Below, one piece after another: positions 1 to 12,153 of a stretch of DNA of 64,000 bases (within the stretch, counting starts at the first letter, position 1; each line of letters opens with the position of its first letter). The notes under the pieces were generated by a model. That model did not search any database. It was not told where the DNA came from and saw nothing but the letters and a program-made list of their open reading frames with translations. The DNA is taken from NCBI GenBank assembly GCA_009760855.2, contig WPIO01000001.1, forward strand, positions 7,880,001 to 7,944,000, written 5' to 3'. The translations under genes were made by a program, and so were the position numbers. The stretch is from Cristatella mucedo (taxonomy: Eukaryota > Bryozoa > Phylactolaemata > Cristatellidae).

Positions 1-581
1 GCATACGCCGGCCCAGATGTTGCCTGCCGGTACGAGGCTGGGGGCCCTCCCGACCTTGACTGACCAACCGAGGGGCATCGTTCCTGCTGCTTTCCCTAGT
101 AACAACGCTGGCCAATCGGAATGCAGTGTTCCTGGGCGCAGATGACAGAAAGCTCCGTTAGCATTAACGTCTACAGAGCAGAGTTGTTGATTAAATGTTG
201 TCGATATCGGCTGTGTTCCGAGGGGTTAAGCCGTTTGCTGTTAGCAATACGCCCACACACACAAGCTCACAACACTGCAACTAAACATATGAATAAGAAT
301 GAACAGGAATTGAAATACTATGAACAGGAATTGAAATATGGAATGGGTTTTTCAAACAGTGGCCCCGGCATTACAGCAGCTTGAACACTCAGCACTACGA
401 TACCCAATGTTGTCACCCAAAGTGGCAACCGGCACTTCCAGCTCTATCCGATGCCATCCAATGCTGGGATGGACAAGTTACCAACCTTGCTTTTTTGTGC
501 TGCATGGTCAACAATGGCCTGCAATTGGCCACCAGTGCATCAGTCTTTGTTTGCTAAGCTATTAACTAATGTTTTTTTTGC
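1..581. other. No recognised feature
   Basis: No gene or repeat was recognised here. An open minus-strand reading at 2-105 begins after a CTAG acceptor in the right phase for exon 38, but its residues do not resemble the expected G8 continuation, so it is not called. Confidence 0.4.
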
Positions 582-815
582 TTACGACCAAAATAGTTGC
601 CGAGCAGAGACTCTGACAGTGCATCTTCGCAGTGGCAAACATGTCCCCTTCAGAGCCATGCTGCTGAGTCGGCTGCCCTCACTCTGAGAAGTTACTCTTG
701 GGTTACCCGATGACCGCAGTGCCTCTATATTACCAGAGTCCAGATGTTTCCTAATAATGTTCCTGACAGTACCTTCTGAGATCTTCAGCCGCCTCGCGAT
801 TCCTACTTGTTAATA
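582..815 (-). pseudogene. Tc1/mariner-like transposase fragment (N-terminal HTH)
   Basis: Minus-strand translation gives GIARRLKISEGTVRNIIRKH, then LDSGNIEALRSSGNPR. This is the first helix-turn-helix of Tc1/mariner transposases (IA-x-x-L-x-IS-x-x-TV-x-x-I-x-x-x-x-x-x-G-x-x-x-x-x-x-R-x-G-x-PR). A stop lies just before the HTH. After the HTH the frame stays open but stops resembling the family before ending at 582. No DDE catalytic domain is seen. It is a dead fragment in the intron after exon 38. Confidence 0.65.
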
Positions 816-1335
816 GCCATGTCCATGCAGTGCAAAATCAAAACCGCTCTTGTACCTTGAGAAAGGTGAGCAACTGATCGTGCGTTCTGGTCGTTTTACC
901 CTGCATCTCTAGAGCAGGGGCTCGCCTCAGCAGGTCAAGGAGTCATCCGATATATTAGCTCATTATTGGCCGAGGTATTGTCCGTGACAAAATGGGCCAA
1001 AAAATAGGTTCTGCAGGATGCCATCCAAGAGGGGGCAGACAGTCAAGTGACTACACATCCACCATTTGTTAACTGGACGGTTATCTCGGTTGTGATAAAT
1101 GCAGTTATTTACTAAGCCAAGCATTGAAAACTGAAGCTTGGTGGAAAATTAAATCGAGATTGTTATAGTCTAATAATTAGTGCAGCTTAGTGAATTACTC
1201 GAATACTGCCATCAGCAACAACCAAACTCAGATCGATGGACCAGGTATGTAGAAACATTTGGAGAGCAGCATATATTCCAGAAGTGTCACGAAGGTGGGT
1301 AAAGCTTGCCACCACCACAGAATGGCATATCTTAC

Positions 1336-1465
1336 CGTGCAGGTCCAGAGTCCCATTGCGAACTCCCAACGTCTTTGCTCCAAAAATGGGCAACTCAATA
1401 GAGCGAAGTTGGCCATGCATTGTTATAATTGCCTTGTGCTGGAAGGGATGTGATTCAGTTCCAAT
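1336..1465 (-). CDS. PKHD1L1: PKHD1L1-like exon 38: G8 domain, third block
   Basis: The exon encodes GTESHPFQHKAIITMHG and GAKTLGVRNGTLDLHG. It is the third G8 block (IGTE-x-x-PFQHKA-x-IT-HG-LRS-x-ELP-YGAKTL-V-x-G-LDLHG). The acceptor is ATTTTTTATAG and the donor CACG|GTAAGA. It is the last exon I can place. The next one (expected to carry a VWT-x-L motif) is not found in the remaining 1.3 kb. Confidence 0.95.
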
Positions 1466-2984
1466 CTATAAAAAATGGCTAGTATGAAAACTTTTTCTTG
1501 CAGATGTTACCACACTCGATGCCCTATATACAGGCAGGTGAAGCTGTGACCATTGGAGGAGACATCCTCATTTCTTCTATGGTCACCACAAGGTTTTTCT
1601 GGGGGCTCAACGAAGGGCAGAGGAATATGTCAGCTGATAGGCAGCAAACAAATCAGTACCTCTTGGTTACGAGACAAAGCAATAGCCAGCTAGACAGAAA
1701 TTATGATGATAACAGTAGTATCAATATTCTTAACAGGACATTAGTAGAGAACAAAAAGAACAACAACTATTTGAAGGTAGTTAAGGTATGCTGTAATTGA
1801 AGCACATCAACTGATTAAAGATGGAAAGTACAGGATCAGCATGCATACCCACACAGGATAATTCACAAGGATCTAGCAAATGCTGTGAGAAACAGGCACA
1901 CTTTAGCTTCTCATTGAATGTCAAGTCTGGAGATCGAAAAACCGCTCCAGGCTTTGAGAGCTGACGATCTAACGACACGGTCTCCGAAAGATTTTAGGTT
2001 GATTAGAAGATTAGTTAAAACTACTTGTGTCAGAAGAGAAGGTGGTATACAGCATAGCCTCATGAGGTTGTAGCTAAAGTAGGTAGAGTGGAGCAAAACC
2101 AAAAGAGTGGGGAGACCTACCAGCGATAGATAAGAACTCGAAGACGATGCACTGTCAGACAGGGAGCCTGTACAGAATGGTTAAAAGTTGTTTAATGTGG
2201 CTGTGGAATGTTGCAGAACCTAAGACGAATAGATAAAAGTTTGGCAGCAGACATTTTCAACAACTGAAAGCATCGAATTTTGCAGGCAGGAAGAGCAGCA
2301 AGCACTGAGTCAGAAAAACACTGAAATGAGGTCATACATTTCTACAGCAGATGGGCTCTCATTTTTGTGTGTAATTAGGCTCAAATTTTGATAGGCTGCT
2401 AGCGGTAAAGTAGGCTGGATTGACAATGGACCTTATGTGATAATGTAGTGCAGTCACTTTGGCTCAGACAACAGCATTCCCAAAACTATTGAGTTAGTTG
2501 CATCGACATGCAATTATATCACATGCATTCACGCACCGACCACACTAAATTGACGCAGCAAACCTCAAAATGTCTGAAAGCACACAAGATAAAAAACCAA
2601 GCTGTCTTGGTTTAGTAAACCGACAGTCCGTGGCCTTTTAAGGCAACTTCTTTGAATTACTACTTCTGCATAAGGTGAGAACTTGCGTGGTGTAGTTTTG
2701 GCAGTGTACCTTAGAATGTTTTAAGCATCTGGAGCAGTTTCCGGAAAGCATTTTAAGACGTCGTGCCGGCAGCCCCTCTTGTGATGTGGGGTATTGGATG
2801 GCAGAGGTACTCTGCCTGCTATGCTACTCACTACCTCAACTGCTCTCTTGATTAAGCTATGTTTCTCACTCTGTCTTTGTTGTGTTAGATGAAGTCTTTT
2901 GGCTACCGAATGTGTACCATAAGCTGTTTAGGCTTTGATTGCACTATAAAAAACTCCTGCCTAACGCGCACACTCAAAAAAAAA

Positions 2985-3159
2985 TCCTAGCTGATTAAAC
3001 AGCCTCTTTTTGTATAGCGACAGAAGAGCCTTTACGGCTATCACCACCGCTTGCAGTGGCGATAAAGAATCACCCACCGCAGGAATCGAACCCACGACCT
3101 CGGGACCGAGGTCATGAAAGCAACCGCCTTACCTAGTGTGCCATCACAGCTCACCACAA

Positions 3160-3165
<6 letters not shown>
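2985..3165 (-). mobile_element. tRNA-derived SINE, group S1
   Basis: Read on the minus strand it has an A-box-like TGGCACACTAGGT and a B box GGGTTCGATTCCTG, followed by a body with AAGCGGTGGTGATAGCCG and GAGGCTGTTTAATCAGCTAG. The same body recurs at 6617-6815, 43120-43240 and, on the other strand, at 40430-40560. Confidence 0.75.
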
Positions 3166-3220
<55 letters not shown>

Positions 3221-3238
3221 TACAAACACACACACACA
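3160..3238. repeat. (CA)n microsatellite
   Basis: A nearly pure ACACAC run with a few C-to-A changes. It sits at the SINE/LINE B junction and probably grew from the CACACA already present in the family B 3' end. Confidence 0.95.
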
Positions 3239-3290
3239 GCCTTTGTGGCTTTGTTGGGTTACAGAGAGAGATGTAATACATTACATATTC

Positions 3291-4369
3291 AGTAAATAGT
3301 AAGTTGTCATGAGTATGATCACCAGATTTTGGCCAGGCATCCCTTTTGCAGTTCAGCTAGTCAGTTTGCTGCCATCACACTTTAAGCATCCAGCTGCTGC
3401 ACTTGGACAGATCACAGCAAAACACCATCAAATGGCTTTTGGCTGAGACGGCTTTGCCAGCGCTTTAGGATGGCCAGGTGTCGATGAGGCTGTGCCTAGA
3501 TCACCTGCTGGTGCAAATTGAAGCTCGTTGGAAGCATACAGGCACTAGTATGCAAGTGCTCACAGGGCTACATAGTCTTTTGCAAAAAGAAGTGGTGCCA
3601 ACTTGCTGTGCAATGACTGCTCAGGCCAGGGCACATGTCGGGTTGCAGCTCCTTGTCCTACCTAGACTGAGACTGAAGTAGACTGAAGACTGACCAACAG
3701 CCAGCTCCGAGAGTCCAAGGCCTTCAAAATAGTCCCACTGCACGTCATGCTGAGCTTTTAGACATATACTTAACTCGTCACAGGAGGGGCTGCTGCATAT
3801 GCCCGAGTAAATACCACGATAGTTGCCGGGCAGGCAGCATAGCAAAGCCCAGCTTTCAATGGCCTGCCTATTTACCAGCTTCACCATTTCTCGAGCTCCC
3901 TTCCCTACACGAAGTTGAGCTCCGAATTCGCGATAATGTTTAATTTGTTTAATACTGAGTGCACCTCGAGAGCAAACCAAAGTGGTACACCCTAAAGTGA
4001 GTGAGTGGGCCGTGTTGCCTCTGGATATGGCATGGCTGCACTGAAGGCTGATGTCAAAAATTTGTTATAGAAGTGCGCATGCATAAAAGTAGAGGATACA
4101 AAGACCATTCACTGAAGCAAATCCTACTCAATTTCTGCCAAATCGCTTGAGTGCATAGTCTTGCCCAGTCCTTTCCAGTTTGCACGGCCTGCAAGTGATA
4201 TCCTTAAGGCTCACTATCAGCTCATCTAGCAGCTCTGCTAGCCAGCATTTTCAGTGGGAGCACCACGTAAACGATTTAAAAAAATTCAACATGTGAGACA
4301 CGCACACACAAAAAAGATGCTACCACTCAGCGCCAGCATGCTTCGGCTTCAGCAATGAAACATACAGAC
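3291..4369. other. Intron DNA, nothing recognised
   Basis: Part of the intron between exons 37 and 38. It has one long minus-strand open stretch (3621-3980) whose translation resembles no family I know and which lacks exon-like splice sites. It is left uncalled. Confidence 0.4.
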
Positions 4370-4449
4370 CTGCAAGCGACCACCATCCATCACAAGTATG
4401 TTCTCTGCTTGCAGTTCGAGATCCTGCTCGTCAAATAACAAAGTACCTC
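4370..4449 (-). CDS. PKHD1L1: PKHD1L1-like exon 37: G8 domain
   Basis: The 80-nt exon encodes GTLLFDEQDLELQAENIL and MDGGRLQ, the second block of the G8 domain (GTL-x-FDE-x-D-x-ELQAENILI-x-DGG-x-LQ). The acceptor is CTTTTCTTCCAG and the donor GCAG|GTCTGT (phase 0). Conservation with vertebrate wording is very high here. Confidence 0.95.
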
Positions 4450-5263
4450 CTGGAAGAAAAGTGGTCCAGGGGTGACAAGCCACCAAATTTGGCTCTCCAC
4501 ACAGTTTGCACTCAATACGAGTTAAGGATGACCTTAATTAAGGACCGGGTTAAACTAAAGCAAATGCAGCCTTTAGATGCAGATGCTGATTGCACACTAC
4601 TAGTTGTTGGTCACTACTGATGCATTCAGCAAAGCAAACCACAGCAGGTAGCCGTCTTAGCACTGAAGTTGGCAACTGAATATCAACTATACCAACATAA
4701 GACAAGTGTACAATTGAGACAGCACACGAACGATACCGGCTCAGCTGAAGCAACCTGCGGAGTCATCGAATTCACAAAAATTAATAGAATTGACAAATGC
4801 CTGCTAAGGAATGGCCAGATTATCCAGCAAATATCAGCAATGAGGTAAGCAACGATAGGGTAGCAGACCTCCTAGGGAAGGTAGGGCAGGGGGGGCTGTT
4901 AATTGGGTAGCCTGGACTCTTTAGGAGTCGTTTGGAATGTCAGCAGGAGAAGGGGCAATTCGTCAAGGTCAAGCCACAGCTTCAGACCAGTGGGTTCTCA
5001 AAACAACTATCAGCTCTTATTCTCCATTTCACCAGTTATTGTGTAAGTGCTTCCTCAAACTACTCCTTAGATTGATAAGCACAACATTAGGGGGCTCATG
5101 CTTTGTCGGACTGTGGCTCAGTGGCAAGGGCTTGGTTGTAGCCATGCAAGAGTAGAGCCGTAATAGCTGGGCTGATTCTCTGAAGAGACAAAACAGGCCC
5201 AATTGTTGCAACTAGTCAGCTACGGTTGAGGTTCGCAAGAGCAAGCCAGGCTAGTGCAGCCAC

Positions 5264-5420
5264 CTTGTATCAGCAGCATCTTGAGTACAGGAGTGCTTAT
5301 GTCCAGCAGGATCGTCTGTCCTGGTTCGATTACCACAAGATCACCAGCAACAGGTGGCAAACTGCCTCCCCAGGTAAAAGGTGAGGACCACCTGTCAATG
5401 TAGTAGTAGCTTGCATTCGT
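5264..5420 (-). CDS. PKHD1L1: PKHD1L1-like exon 36: G8 domain start
   Basis: The exon encodes WSSPFTWGGSLPPVAGDLVV, then GQTILLDISTPVLKMLLIQG. This is the hallmark G8 opening (W-GG-x-x-P-x-x-GD-x-V-x-I-x-x-GQTILLD-x-ST-P-L-x-x-L-x-I-x-G). The acceptor ATTTTTTCAG is strong, and the donor is CAAG|GTGGCT. The G8 fold occurs in extracellular proteins such as PKHD1, CEMIP and TMEM2. Confidence 0.95.
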
Positions 5421-5863
5421 CTGAAAAAATGGTACACATTGTTAAAGCATCGTGAGGTATACAACTCTGCATTGCCCCACAAGCCGGGTAGAGAAACTGA
5501 AGCAAATTAGCAACACTAGGTATTTTCAAGCTAAGAGAATGGCTGCAGGACAGACAACGCTGAGAGTTCATTGCCTCGTGCAATGCTGATTTACTGCAGG
5601 CAGCCCTTCTCAGCCTGGGCCTCTCCAGAGCCCTCTTCCTCTTTCTACTTCTCAGCAGGGGGCTAAAGGCAAGGTGCCCGAACATAGATTTGCATAAGTA
5701 TGCAGGAAGTATTCATGAACTTCGGCTACCACTGTTTGTAGCCCGTACCACGAACTATAGCAATTTCAGAATATCCTAAACACGTGGTTAACAGCATAAA
5801 TCGGACGAACTCTAGTAATAGAGAGGCGGTCCAAAGGAAGCAGAGTGTCAGCATCTGACAAGA

Positions 5864-5955
5864 AATAATAATACACTTGATAAAGTACCCTCAGAGAACT
5901 CAATCTCTTTGTAGGTGCTTTACATTTGCTGCAAAGGAAACACGAAGTACCATCA
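5864..5955 (-). mobile_element. LINE family A 3' tail (copy A1)
   Basis: Contains AATAATAATACACTTGATAAA and the conserved CCCTCAGAGAACTCAATCTC and GCTTTACATTTGCTGCAAAG, the terminal part of family A read on the minus strand. Only the last 90 bp are present, the usual strong 5' truncation. Confidence 0.8.
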
Positions 5956-6616
5956 GGATTCGTTCAAATATCACGAAACCCGGTCCTACATCGAAAAGCA
6001 GGATAACGATATGTAGGTAGGGCAAATCGGCCTTAACATACATTAACAGAGGTCCCTCAATTGTAATAATTATGATCCAGATGTCATAATCTGAGGTTTA
6101 AATATTATCCTAGTTTTGTAGACAGGGGATAACGTGCTTAAGAAAAGCAATTACTAATTGTCCGGTGTGCAAGAGAGAGTGTTTGGTGCAAAAGGTCTTC
6201 TGCTGTTACACGAATGAGGTGGCTACATCAGCTAGTCACATATATACCGGCTATTCTACTGTGGAATATACAGCTCAATGCAAAGAATATAGGTTTTTGT
6301 ATCTGGGCATAGACATCATTCATCTCGTGTTCTGCTATAGTCAATACACGTATTTATATTAATATCGCTTCTACGACTAGTTTTCCGAGCTCCGAGATGC
6401 TTGCTCACCAGTACCTGCAGTTGGCCTACAATGACTACCAGCGGTTGGTTGGATGTGTTTGTGGCAGCAGGACTGTGGCGAATGACCAGATGCTACACAA
6501 TTTAGTAACCTTCAGTTAAGAAATGCTCCATCATTACTAAGAAAGTTCCTTTGCTGTCATTTTTCATTAGTCTTGTTACCTATAACTATATTGGCAAGCA
6601 TTGTAAATAAATAAGT

Positions 6617-6815
6617 AAATCGTAGCTGATTAAACAGCCTCGTATGTAAAGCGACTGAAGAGCCTTCACAGTTATTACCACTGCTTGCAATTGTGATAAA
6701 GGATCGCCCAGCGAAGGAATCGAACTCACGACCTCGGTCCCGAGACAACCACCTTACCTAGTGTGCAAAAAACAAAGCAACCACCTGACCTAGTGTGCCA
6801 TCACGGCTCACCATT
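6617..6815 (-). mobile_element. tRNA-derived SINE, group S1
   Basis: The same body as the copy at 2985 (TGATTAAACAGCC, GAAGAGCCTTCAC, and a degenerate B box in GGAATCGAACTCACGACC read in reverse). The head is partly duplicated: the CTAGTGTGC block occurs twice about 35 bp apart. Confidence 0.75.
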
Positions 6816-7324
6816 GTTCTTGAAACACGGTTTTCACTTAGGACAGCTGTAAGGCATTCTACACTTTGTAGGATAGAGTGTCTTCGACCTAAACTGACTA
6901 CCTGCTCTGCCAATATCTGGGATTCGAATCTCTTGCTGAACTTTGGACAATTAAAGAGCAGTGCTTAGCCTGACTAACAGCCATTGCAAAAAATGCTATG
7001 CCGAACTAGAGCAAATTATGGAACAGCACTTCCCCATCAGCTCCTGGGATAATACTGGACAGCTAGTAAGCATGCAGCTGAATTATGGCATCAGCTTATT
7101 GAGAATGCCTTTGCTCTACGTACATGATATGTACATGATATAATGTAATGATATTTGATATAATGTACATGATATTTGAAGCATTAAGAGAAAGGAAGCA
7201 AAATGGGAAATACAATGTAATGCTAGTGATTAACACGAGAGCAAGGAGCTGGCTATCGAGAACATGCTCCTGTATGGTGTCTGTGCCATGACAGAAAATA
7301 TGACAAACAAGTGGTCGTTCTTCC

Positions 7325-7485
7325 CTAGGTCTCAACCTAGGGGCAAGGAGCTTGCTCTATACGACCCAGGTCATGGCTTCGAGTCCTGAAGCCAGTGATT
7401 TGTTAATTACCCACTGCAAAGCAGGAGCAATAGCCACTAGAAATCTTCAGCCGACTACATAATTGAGGCTGTAAAACCAGGCAAC
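7325..7485 (+). mobile_element. Divergent S1-like SINE
   Basis: Has a B-box-like GGCTTCGAGTCCTG followed by ACTGCAAAGCAGGAGCAATAG and GAGGCTGTAAA, a weaker version of the S1 body. It is old and eroded, and the 5' end is unclear. Confidence 0.45.
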
Positions 7486-8898
7486 CTTTACTTTCAATGT
7501 ACTTCCTGTGCAGATTATTGCCATTGCAAACCCGCGATTAGGGTAATTTGCTGCTGCCGAGCTTAAATGCTGAGGTGATGGACTGCTGATCTGATGCACA
7601 TCGACCTGCTGAGCTAATCTTTAATCATGCAGCTAATGGGTCTCCACTAAGTGTCATGCTAAGGATGCCAACTCCTGCTAGGTGGTTGATGAGGATGAGT
7701 GTTTCGGAGATGTGCAACCCACTTATTTAGCTATGAGTTGCATGCTGGTGCTTTAAAATGACTGAGAGGACAGCCTGAATACTTTGTACTACCCATGCTT
7801 TGATGGTCTGTCTTCAAATGTTTGCTAACTCGGAAAAGCTCTGCATTAACTTGCCATGGTGTCTGTGGCTTTTTTTGCATTAGTCGATTTCGAATAGAAA
7901 TTGGTGAGTGCAATGCTGCGATGTTCGTGCATCTTCATGCCTGCAAAATACTTGCACCTATGACAGTGCTTCTTTTATTGAATCAGTCTGTTATAATAGC
8001 AAATAGATTTGAAAGCTCGATCCAGCTTTGCAGTAACCTAGTTGTTACTGCATTTACAAAATCTGCAAACGGCATGTACTCAGCTCGAAGATATGTTTAA
8101 TTTCCTTTATAATACCCAATAAACTAAATGACTGATTAAAGACAAGATTGATAAGATGATGGCAGTGTGATGAATATGATAAGTTGCACTTACTTGAGCA
8201 AAGAAGAATGAAGATTTTCTCCTCTTTGTGCTATGTGCATCTGTCATGCTCCAGTTTTAGGATTACTTCTGGCATCGTACCAGTTGACGCTTAACATAAA
8301 GATATTTGGTTGTCTCAGGTAAGCACAGTACGTGTTCCTCACTCCAGAGATCCCAAGGGTTTAGAAGATACTTTGAAGCCCCGCAAGATGCTCTGACGGC
8401 TGTCTATAATTCTGATTAAAAGAATGCATCAGCATCAACTAATAAAAAGTGCTTAGAAATCTATATTGTAATTTATAATTATTAATTAGTAATTAGTAAT
8501 TAGTAATTTACTTGTTTGAGCCAGACGAGGTAGATATGCTGAAAATGAACACCTGCATACGGTTATATACGAGTTCTTCTACTATCCCAGAGGATGATGA
8601 TCTTGATTTAAGGAGGAAGCACGGAATCCTTGGCTTGCTAAATCGGTCAGATTACGATTTGCTTCACTAAGATGCTGTTAACAGACGTACAATTGAATTC
8701 ATTAGCATGATGGTAACAGACTGGTATCGGCTGGGATCAAGAAAGCAGCAATAGTTAGTTCCCGAGTTTACAGACACATACAGACATTTTCGCAAGCACC
8801 AGACGGCTAAAGGACGAGGCGACTTAAGGCAGCTGGTCGGCAGCCTATAAGAGCTCTTAAACTTCAAATTATAATCTAATATTGGAGGCAGAACTTAC

Positions 8899-9055
8899 TT
8901 GCTGAGCAACTCCATTGCTGCCTAGTCTGACTTCCACAGGACATTGTATGGCCCCTTTGTGCCGGCTGGTCTGGCAGACTACTTGCGTGTCAGTAACGTT
9001 TCCGACCACTGTGCATTGGGAGCCATCGATAGCAATACTAATACTCCCAATTGAG
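8899..9055 (-). CDS. PKHD1L1: PKHD1L1-like exon 35: last IPT before G8
   Basis: The exon encodes SIGSISIAIDGSQCTVVGN, TQVVCQT and VEVRLGSNGVAQQ. It closes the final IPT. The acceptor is GTCTTTCGATGCAG and the donor GCAA|GTAAGT (phase 0). PKHD1L1 has the parallel V-x-I-AEAKC-x-V...V-x-V-x-IRGVGMA run. Confidence 0.9.
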
Positions 9056-10355
9056 CTGCATCGAAAGACAGAAGCGTGTCTGATGAATACCACTAGATGT
9101 TACACCTGAATGAATTTTAAGCACAAGACAATCATTGTGCTAGATAATAAGGCAGTTATGTCCTCTAGCACGAATGTATCCGATCAGCTTATGAATGGCT
9201 TGAAGCACCAACGGCTTGACCATACAATTTCATATAGTCGCAGCCTGTTAAGTTGCACTTCAAGGAAGCAAAAGCTGCTGTGACAAGTAGTAAGCAATAT
9301 AAGGTCTGTGTATGCCTAACTGATCGGTCTTGGTTATTTGATTGATCGTCTTAACAATCAGTATGTGGCATACAAGCTAGCTACAAGCATCAGCACACGG
9401 GTCTCGTGAGTTCGGGTTGGCTTAATGCTCCTACTGCTAGAATTACTCAGCAAGGATGACTTGTGGTACCCATGGCCTCCAACAAGAATTGCACACAACC
9501 GATATCATGTCCATACATCTCTGCATCACACTGTAAGGCTTTCAGCTAGACCGACAACTACAGCACATTACAGAGTTAAAGAACACGTATACGTATAACT
9601 ATGTGACAACCTGCTTGCACATGAGTACGAACCTGCTCCTGGCCCAAGACCCAGGTGCACCTGAGTGTGACAAGTAATTACAGCACTATGCGAACAAGTA
9701 AACATGGAGTTAAAACCCCCTCCCCTAATCCCAACGAACGACCGCCAGGAATATAATGCTGAAAATCTTGTCACAGCATTAGCAGTCACAGCTTGCACAA
9801 ACCAGAGCTAGTAAACAGAGAGTTTGGTATGGAACAAAAAAATACAAATTTGGAAAAACTATGTATTTAACCTGTTTCAGGTGTACCACCAAGTAAAACA
9901 GGCTGGCAAGTTAAATAAATTCAGGCTAATACAGACATGTGCTTGCAAATTCTCACATGAATCACGATGCAAATAGCACCAAACTCTCTTGTCAGCTGGA
10001 AGAAGAAATCAACAAGGCACAAAAAATTGCATGTTGCTACAAAGATGGCAGGAAATAGCAAGACATGTTCAGCTCTTAGTGTCATAATAGCCAAAGTCTG
10101 AAACTCTAGGACTGATTCACAACGAATTAGTCGGACAAGTAAGACACACATTAGCAACAAGCAGGTCTCACCTTGGGTGGGTAGAAGTACAGTTTCTGAT
10201 GGCCATCACAAGTATTCAATCTATACCATAGGTTACCTACCAAGCCCTTGAGAACGTTTTCCTAAATCGATAATACTTTCCTAAATTGTGTGCTACATTC
10301 CCACCTTGGAGAGTAAGCAAATGCTCATTCACATTGCTCAGTTAATATAGCCCAC
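9056..10355. other. Intron between exons 34 and 35, nothing recognised
   Basis: No repeat family, RNA gene or further exon was recognised on either strand. Confidence 0.5.
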
Positions 10356-10536
10356 CTTGTCACAAAGCCACGCCCGGTGATGGTGAGTATCGTGCCACCG
10401 GCAGTTCCACCACGGCTAGGGCTGACATTGGTTACCATTGCTGTTGCTCTAGCCATGTACTGGTAGCTGGCTGGCAGAGATACGTTTAGACCATTGCTGG
10501 TGATCTGCACACTACATGTGGTGCTAGCGTTCGTAG
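10356..10536 (-). CDS. PKHD1L1: PKHD1L1-like exon 34: IPT repeat boundary
   Basis: The exon encodes NASTTCSVQITSNGLNVSL and YQYMARATAMVTNVSP, followed by SRGGTAGGTILTITGRGFV. The VSPSRGGTAGGT opening is the last IPT before G8. The acceptor is GTGTGTTTCAG and the donor ACAAG|GTGGGC (two bases, completed to AGC in exon 35). Confidence 0.92.
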
Positions 10537-10639
10537 CTGAAACACACAGGTCAAGAGCAGGAAGGGTTTCATGCATGCGTGGAGATCCATCCTTACGGGC
10601 TGCTTGATAGGCAGCAACTGACAGTGAGCAACTGATAAG

Positions 10640-10690
10640 CACCCGGCATATGAGCTTTAGGCAGTGGGCATATGAGCTTTAGGCAATGTA
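10640..10690. repeat. Short tandem duplication
   Basis: The 15-bp string GCATATGAGCTTTAGGCA (with flanks) is repeated about 22 bp later in the intron between exons 33 and 34. Confidence 0.8.
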
Positions 10691-10873
10691 GGGCTCGGGA
10701 TCTAGCTCATCACGGTTAAATAAGTAGATTTAGTGGGACAGACAGAAAGCAAAGGTTGACAAGTCAGGTCGATGGGTCACAACATCAGTGCAAAGGTAAG
10801 CATGGCTTCTGCACATAGCTGCGCTTCTTGACAGAAAAGGCAAGTTCCGGATAGGGATTTTCAACAAGCCTAC

Positions 10874-11014
10874 CTGAATTGGGTGGTGTTCGGCAGGTGT
10901 ATGCATTCGGTTGAACGACCAATGCTGTGCATGATGCCCCACACACGGTCACAGCAGTGTTATTTCCGAAGCCTGACCCGGTGATGGTGATTGCCTGGCC
11001 TCCACCGTAGCTGC
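10874..11014 (-). CDS. PKHD1L1: PKHD1L1-like exon 33: IPT repeat
   Basis: The exon encodes SYGGGQAITITGSGFGNN, VTVCGASCTALVV and YTCRTPPNS. It is a full IPT core, with the VCG-x-xC variant also seen in PKHD1L1 at the matching repeat (LVCGSEC). The acceptor is TGGTATTCAG and the donor TTCAG|GTAGGC. Confidence 0.92.
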
Positions 11015-11163
11015 CTGAATACCATGCAGAGGTTTTGCACGGCACTCCTGGGCCCCTCGCTTTGCACTACTGAGCTGTGTGCAGAGCTGCTGACGCAGAG
11101 TGCCAAGCCGAGTGAAAGCACAGTGCCAGTGACAAGAGACAAAGAGGCTACTCTCCTACCCAC

Positions 11164-11388
11164 CTATTGCAGGGCTCACAGAGCTGGCCGTCATGGTAAA
11201 TGTGAACGTCAGGCTGGCATTTATTGATGCAGCACCGAAAGATGGATTGGTGACAGTGATACCATACACTCCACTGCTAATGCTGGGTGTCCTGCAAACG
11301 ATTTGCGAAGCTGATGATGAAGTCACTTGACATGGAGTGCCTCCGATGTTGACTACAGGCACATCTATGATGCCCTGAAGTCCACTTC
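11164..11388 (-). CDS. PKHD1L1: PKHD1L1-like exon 32: IPT repeat
   Basis: The exon encodes SGLQGIIDVPVVNIGGTPC, SASQIVCRTPSISSGVYG, then TASSVSPAIG. The acceptor AATCCGTTTTAG was preferred over a downstream CAG because it yields the TLTG-SGLQ join and the right phase. The donor is AATAG|GTGGGT. It ends at the start of the next IPT. Confidence 0.9.
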
Positions 11389-11539
11389 CTAAAACGGATT
11401 GTTATGGAAGGCTAATTCGCTATGCAGAGGAAGCTATAACATCCGAGTCCAAAGCGTAGGTGGTGCTATCCAAGAACGTGCACATTTGGCTACAGCTATA
11501 AAGAGAAATTTAAAACTAATTACTTTAACCCTTTGTTGA

Positions 11540-11750
11540 GTTCTGTAATGTAATGTATCTCCATCTGTAACTCCACAAAGTCAAAAAGACCATGCAGGTG
11601 TTACTCAGGAGAGTTTGGTATAGTGCACTCACAGCCTAAGTGGCTTTTGGTACACATTCGGTAGCCAACAGACTTCGTCTCACGCAACAAAGAGAAAGTG
11701 GGAAGCATAGCAGAGTTAGGAGAGCAGTTGAGGTAGTGAGTGGCATACAT
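11540..11750 (-). mobile_element. LINE family B 3' fragment (copy B2)
   Basis: Starts with GTAATGTAATGTATCTCC (the ATTAC tail in reverse) and continues through CATTCGGTAGCCAACAGAC and GCAGTTGAGGTAGTGAGT, the conserved last 200 bp of family B. Confidence 0.85.
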
Positions 11751-11877
11751 TTGCACTCTTGTCCAGCCAATCGACTGTAATGTTGCCTTGACTAGCGATT
11801 TGCTACAGTATGAGCTTGCTGTCAGCCTGTTACCTCCATTTCATCTTGAGACTGTCTCTCCTCTCTGTAACCTCCCC

Positions 11878-12153
<276 letters not shown>

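Larger units (their letters stand above)
2815..3290 (+). mobile_element. LINE family B 3' end, split by a SINE (copy B1)
   Basis: Positions 2815-2975 match the conserved 3' end of family B (TGCTACTCACTACCTCAACTG, TTTTGGCTACCGAATG). The last part, TTGGGTTACAGAGAGAG followed by TGTAATACATTACATA, resumes at 3240-3290 after a minus-strand SINE and a CA repeat. The copy is therefore interrupted rather than truncated at its 3' end. Confidence 0.7.

Noticed and set aside
1..120. Minus-strand open stretch after a CTAG acceptor as the next G8 exon
   Set aside because: The phase fits, but the residues lack the expected VWT-x-L and following G8 motifs.
5105..5160. A-box-like GTGGCTCAGTGGCAAGG suggesting a tRNA gene
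   Set aside because: No B box at the right distance and no cloverleaf. At most a SINE head.
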